DNA of 64,000 bases from Pseudoips prasinana (lineage: Eukaryota > Arthropoda > Insecta > Lepidoptera > Nolidae): positions 29,362,001 through 29,426,000 of the forward strand of contig OX621254.1 in assembly GCA_951640165.1 (NCBI GenBank), written 5' to 3'. Below the pieces are notes generated by a model. It was not told where the DNA came from and made no database searches. It worked only from the letters and a program-made list of their open reading frames with translations. Positions 61,095 through 64,000 of the stretch are shown piece after piece (positions within the stretch are counted from its first letter, which is position 1; each line of letters opens with the position of its first letter). The translations under genes and the position numbers were made by a program.

Positions 61095-61410
61095 TCTATA
61101 CATATAATAAAATCGTAGGAAAGTCAAAACTGTACAATGAATATTTTTTTAAATGGATACTTGGGGTGTGATCTACAATTGATATCGAAGCCAAAAATAT
61201 AGTATTTAGAATTTTGTCTGTTTATCTGTTTGTCTGTATGTCCGGACTAATCTCAAAAAGTACTGCATGGATTTACTTCAAATTTTGCATAAACATTACT
61301 AAGAGGTCGGGTCAACATATAGGCTACATATTATAACGCTATCACCTACGGGGGAGGAGCTGTGATAATTTATAAAATTTAACGCGGGTAATACCGCGGG
61401 GCACAGCTAT
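61095..61410 (+). mobile_element. Helitron-like family H1
   Basis: TCTATACATATAATAAAATC to 'GGGTAATACCGCGGGGCACA', GCTAT (final CTAG mutated). Close to 8170-8490. Confidence 0.75.
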
Positions 61411-61454
61411 ACTAGATATAAGAATAATCTCATATTGCATACTACCCGTCTCCA

Positions 61455-61785
61455 CAAAATAAGTAACTCTTTTATGGGGCAATGTATAAGATTCTATAAC
61501 AAACTTCCCAGTGATATTAGAGAATTGTCTACGAATAAGTTCAAAAGAATTATTGAAGCCAAATTGTGTAGCAGGGCATGTTAAAAAATTTCTGATTATT
61601 TAAGTGATAAAAGTGCTTGGGATTGAGTTGTTCTGACTCAACACGCATGATTGTAATTAATCTTAAGTATATTTTATTTTAAAAAAGGATTGACTGAGTT
61701 TGCTGGCAGTGTTTTTCAGTAGCTGCCACGTCATGCACTGCACGGTAGGGTAAAAAAATATGACGACTCCACTGTCTATAGACTG
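61455..61785 (+). pseudogene. LINE reverse transcriptase C-terminal end
   Basis: MGQCIRFYNKLPSDIRELST, NKFKRIIEAKLCSRAC, a stop, then KISDYLSDKSAWD and a second stop. Typical last 50 residues of a LINE polymerase protein. The downstream block is shared with 21310-21620. Confidence 0.7.
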
Positions 61786-61794
61786 ACCGTGTGC

Positions 61795-61860
61795 CTAGTT
61801 GCTTAACCTCACCAATCACTTACGGACCAATGGGAGCATCTGGCTGTCAAAAATGTGTCA
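61795..61860 (-). repeat. 5S-rRNA-like repeat, copy 3 fragment
   Basis: Reverse complement reads 'AAGTGATTGGTGAGGTTAAG', CAACTAGGCA, matching 1280-1315. Confidence 0.55.
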
Positions 61861-61942
61861 TCATGATGTCAAAAATGATTGGTAGAAGGTGCTGGCTGGA
61901 GACTCGTCGGACAATTAATTGTTTTTTTTTTTTTAATATGAA

Positions 61943-62191
61943 TAATAATATCTAGGGACAATGTCACTCAGATCATCCTAGCCCCAAACTAACCAAAGCT
62001 TGTACTATGAGTACCAGGCGACGATATACATAGTTATATAGATAGATAAATACTTATATACATAGAAAACATTCATGACTCAGAAACAAATATTCGTGCT
62101 CATCACACAAATATTTGCACTTACCGGGATTCGGACCCAGGACCACCAGGTTCGTAGGCAGGAGCACTACCAACTAGGCTACGGTGACCGT
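61943..62191 (-). mobile_element. SINE-B
   Basis: Complete from 'ATATCTAGGGACAATGTCAC' to 'CTAGGCTACGGTGACC'. The 85-residue frame at 62184 begins just after it. Confidence 0.85.
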
Positions 62192-62499
62192 CAATTCATG
62201 GTTTCCCATTTCCGTGAGTCAATTTAGATTAGATTTATGTACGCTTTGGATTGCGAATAATGCTGTACAAATTAAATTTAATGAGTGTGTAAATTTAATG
62301 GTTTTAAATCTGTTAGTAATTTTTTACAGAATTGAAAGGAAGGATCAATTCGACTGTAAGTCTTTTGTATGTATCTTACGTTATTTCTCCATTGTTAGAG
62401 ATCCGATGTTTTTTATCGATAGGAACGCTTTACAGTTGTAAGTTTAACTCAAGGAATTTTATTCTTAATGTAAGTATTATACAAAGAAGTGTTTTAAGA
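62192..62499. other. No gene recognised
   Basis: The frame 62184-62441 has no recognisable domain and starts at a SINE boundary. Confidence 0.3.
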
Positions 62500-62783
62500 G
62501 AGAAATTACACATAGGCTACAATTTATATAGGTAAAACCGCAGGGCACAGCTAGTCTTCTATAAAATTATTCAGGGTCCCGAATAATTTTATAGAAGACT
62601 ATCTGTGCCCCGTGGTTTTACCCGCGTTAAATAACTACATATATAAATTGTAGGCTATGTGTAATTCGGATATATAAGCCATATTACTACAAAGTTTCAT
62701 CAAAATCCGTCCGGTAGTTTTTGCGTTAAAGAGTAACAAACATACACAACTCACAAACTTTCGCCTTTATAATATTAGTGTGA
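62500..62783. mobile_element. Two Helitron-like ends in inverted, tail-to-tail arrangement
   Basis: 62500-62554 is a plus-oriented end finishing CAGCTAG; 62599-62783 is a minus-oriented family H4 element starting CTATCTGTGCCCC and ending AGTGTGA. Between them 62555-62598 is a perfect palindrome (TCTTCTATAAAATTATTC and complement). Together the arms extend about 85-95 bases. Confidence 0.7.
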
Positions 62784-62789
62784 TGTGAT

Positions 62790-63827
62790 TTACAATAGAC
62801 CTGCTAAGTCGCACTGCGGTTAGACTCCAAGTTATCTTACTATTTGTGTGACAGGAGAACGTTTGCCGGGACAGCTAGTCCTTCAATAAATATGTAGGTA
62901 TAAGGACCTTACGTAAAGCGGGGTGAATAAAAATACAATTGGCAATTTTCCCAATATCTTTTCAACCCTGTATCTCTATTACAAAGATTCACCCCGTATT
63001 TTTATCCTTAGAACGTTTGGATATGTTTCAGTATATGCCTAAATAAATTTTGTAAGTAACTCTTAAATGTAATAAATTATAGGCAATAGGCCATATAAAT
63101 AATCTATGTGTGGTTTTATGCAAGATAAATAAAATTATTCACGCACGTATTCTGCAAACTGTATGAGTCGGTTCAAGTGATAAGTGGTAGCGGGCAAGGT
63201 TATCATTTCATTAATTTTTAAGTTATGCGTATTATTATGTAGATTAAGTTATATCTCAATTTATTACTAAATGATTAATACTTAAATGACTTAAAAACAG
63301 TACTTAAATCTACCGAACAGAGGTTCAGTTTCGTATTTCTTCGTCTAAAACGGAACAGATTTCAGTATTGAAGTGAAATAGAAATATGTTAAGACCATCT
63401 TTATAATATTTTTTTGTAGTTTCGAGATGCCTAATTAATTTATTTAAAATTTTTGTACAAAATATACTAAACATAAGTGGACTTAATGGCAAATGTATAA
63501 TCTACCAGTCAACCTTAGGGCACTATCAAAGTTATGTGCTATTTATTTATTGGATTTATACGTATACGTATTGGCAGCTAGAGATTGCTTTAAAAGTATA
63601 TCAAATGTATTTCCTGGGTATAGATAAATCTTGACCTAAATTAAGTATGTATTACTACGCAAAAACATGTAAGTATTACAAATAAATAATATTCAGCATT
63701 ACTGCTCAACTAGTAACATGCGGAAACGGCATATTATTAGGAAATGATGACAAAGATTTTCACAATATAAGCGGCTCTCTAATAGAAGCGGATGGCCTGC
63801 ATGACTATAACATTAGCTCATCGTGAC
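62790..63827. other. No gene or recognised repeat
   Basis: AT-rich. 62920-63010 contains an imperfect inverted pair ('GGGGTGAATAAAAATAC' and 'TTCACCCCGTATTTTTAT'), perhaps a small fold-back element. Confidence 0.35.
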
Positions 63828-63935
63828 AATTGAAAGACGTAAATTACTAGACATAGGCCTCCCTCAAAAATCTTCACAAATGCCGGTCTTGCATTGTCCG
63901 CATCCAGCGGATTCCAGCGACACTAGGGGCCACAG
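63828..63935 (-). pseudogene. RTE LINE 3' tail
   Basis: 'TTGAAAGACGTAAATTACTA', 'GGCCTCCCTCAAAAATCTTC', 'GCCGGTCTTGCATTGTCCGC', 'ATCCAGCGGATTCCAGCGAC': the RTE tail in minus orientation, decayed. Confidence 0.6.
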
Positions 63936-64000
63936 GGGCCAAATAGAATACCAGCGCTACAGTCATTTTTGCTGTAGCTTATGCTGAAGTTGGCACCCAT

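Noticed and set aside
62184..62441. 85-codon gene
   Set aside because: Begins at the edge of a SINE, lacks any recognised motif and has no promoter or splice signal that I can support.

Overview
The window looks like nuclear DNA of a moth or butterfly (Lepidoptera). It is AT-rich with no operons, and it is packed with repeat types known from that order: tRNA-headed SINEs, Helitron-like elements ending in a hairpin plus CTAG with the phrase 'GTGCCCCGCGG' or 'GTGCCCGCGACTTCGTC', RTE-type LINE tails, and short palindromic MITEs. The species cannot be read from the sequence. I name repeat families by letter for use within this window only.

Only one stretch looks like a host gene: a small, probably secreted 138-residue protein on the minus strand at 24911-25327, with a TATA box and initiator at conventional spacing. 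A 61-codon coding-like piece ending beside AATAAA (60439-60624) is a weak second candidate. Every other protein-like segment is the C-terminal end of a LINE reverse transcriptase (12.1-12.6, 13.2-13.5, 21.3, 23.4-24.2, 29.7, 36.0-36.4, 37.4, 57.5-58.3 and 61.5 kb) or a chance frame through a SINE or MITE.

Layout. 0-15 kb: MITEs, SINEs, fold-back elements and two LINE-tail clusters. 15.8-18.0 kb: a 2.2-kb Helitron-like element carrying minisatellites, with an inverted relative at 53.8-55.8 kb. 18.2 kb: a hAT-type MITE. 18.7-24.2 kb: SINEs and LINE tails. 24.9-25.4 kb: the secreted-protein gene. 25.4-31 kb: mostly unrecognised AT-rich DNA with scattered repeats. 32.5-35.5 kb: a 3-kb unit bounded by inverted repeats, holding a SINE whose tRNA B-box region has expanded into fourteen 53-bp units. 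35.7-39.7 kb: nested LINE, SINE and Helitron insertions. 40.5-41.9 kb: a tandem array of Helitron-like elements. 42-63 kb: dense nested SINEs, MITEs and Helitrons, including three 5S-rRNA-like pieces.

Nested insertions with exact target-site duplications give much of the internal evidence. A 241-bp MITE makes CAG/CTG duplications, and the empty site survives in a second LINE copy. A hAT-like MITE makes 8-bp duplications, and two of its copies are reduced to 37-41 bp of little more than the two ends. No gene pathway can be reconstructed here; the window mainly records layered transposition around one small gene.
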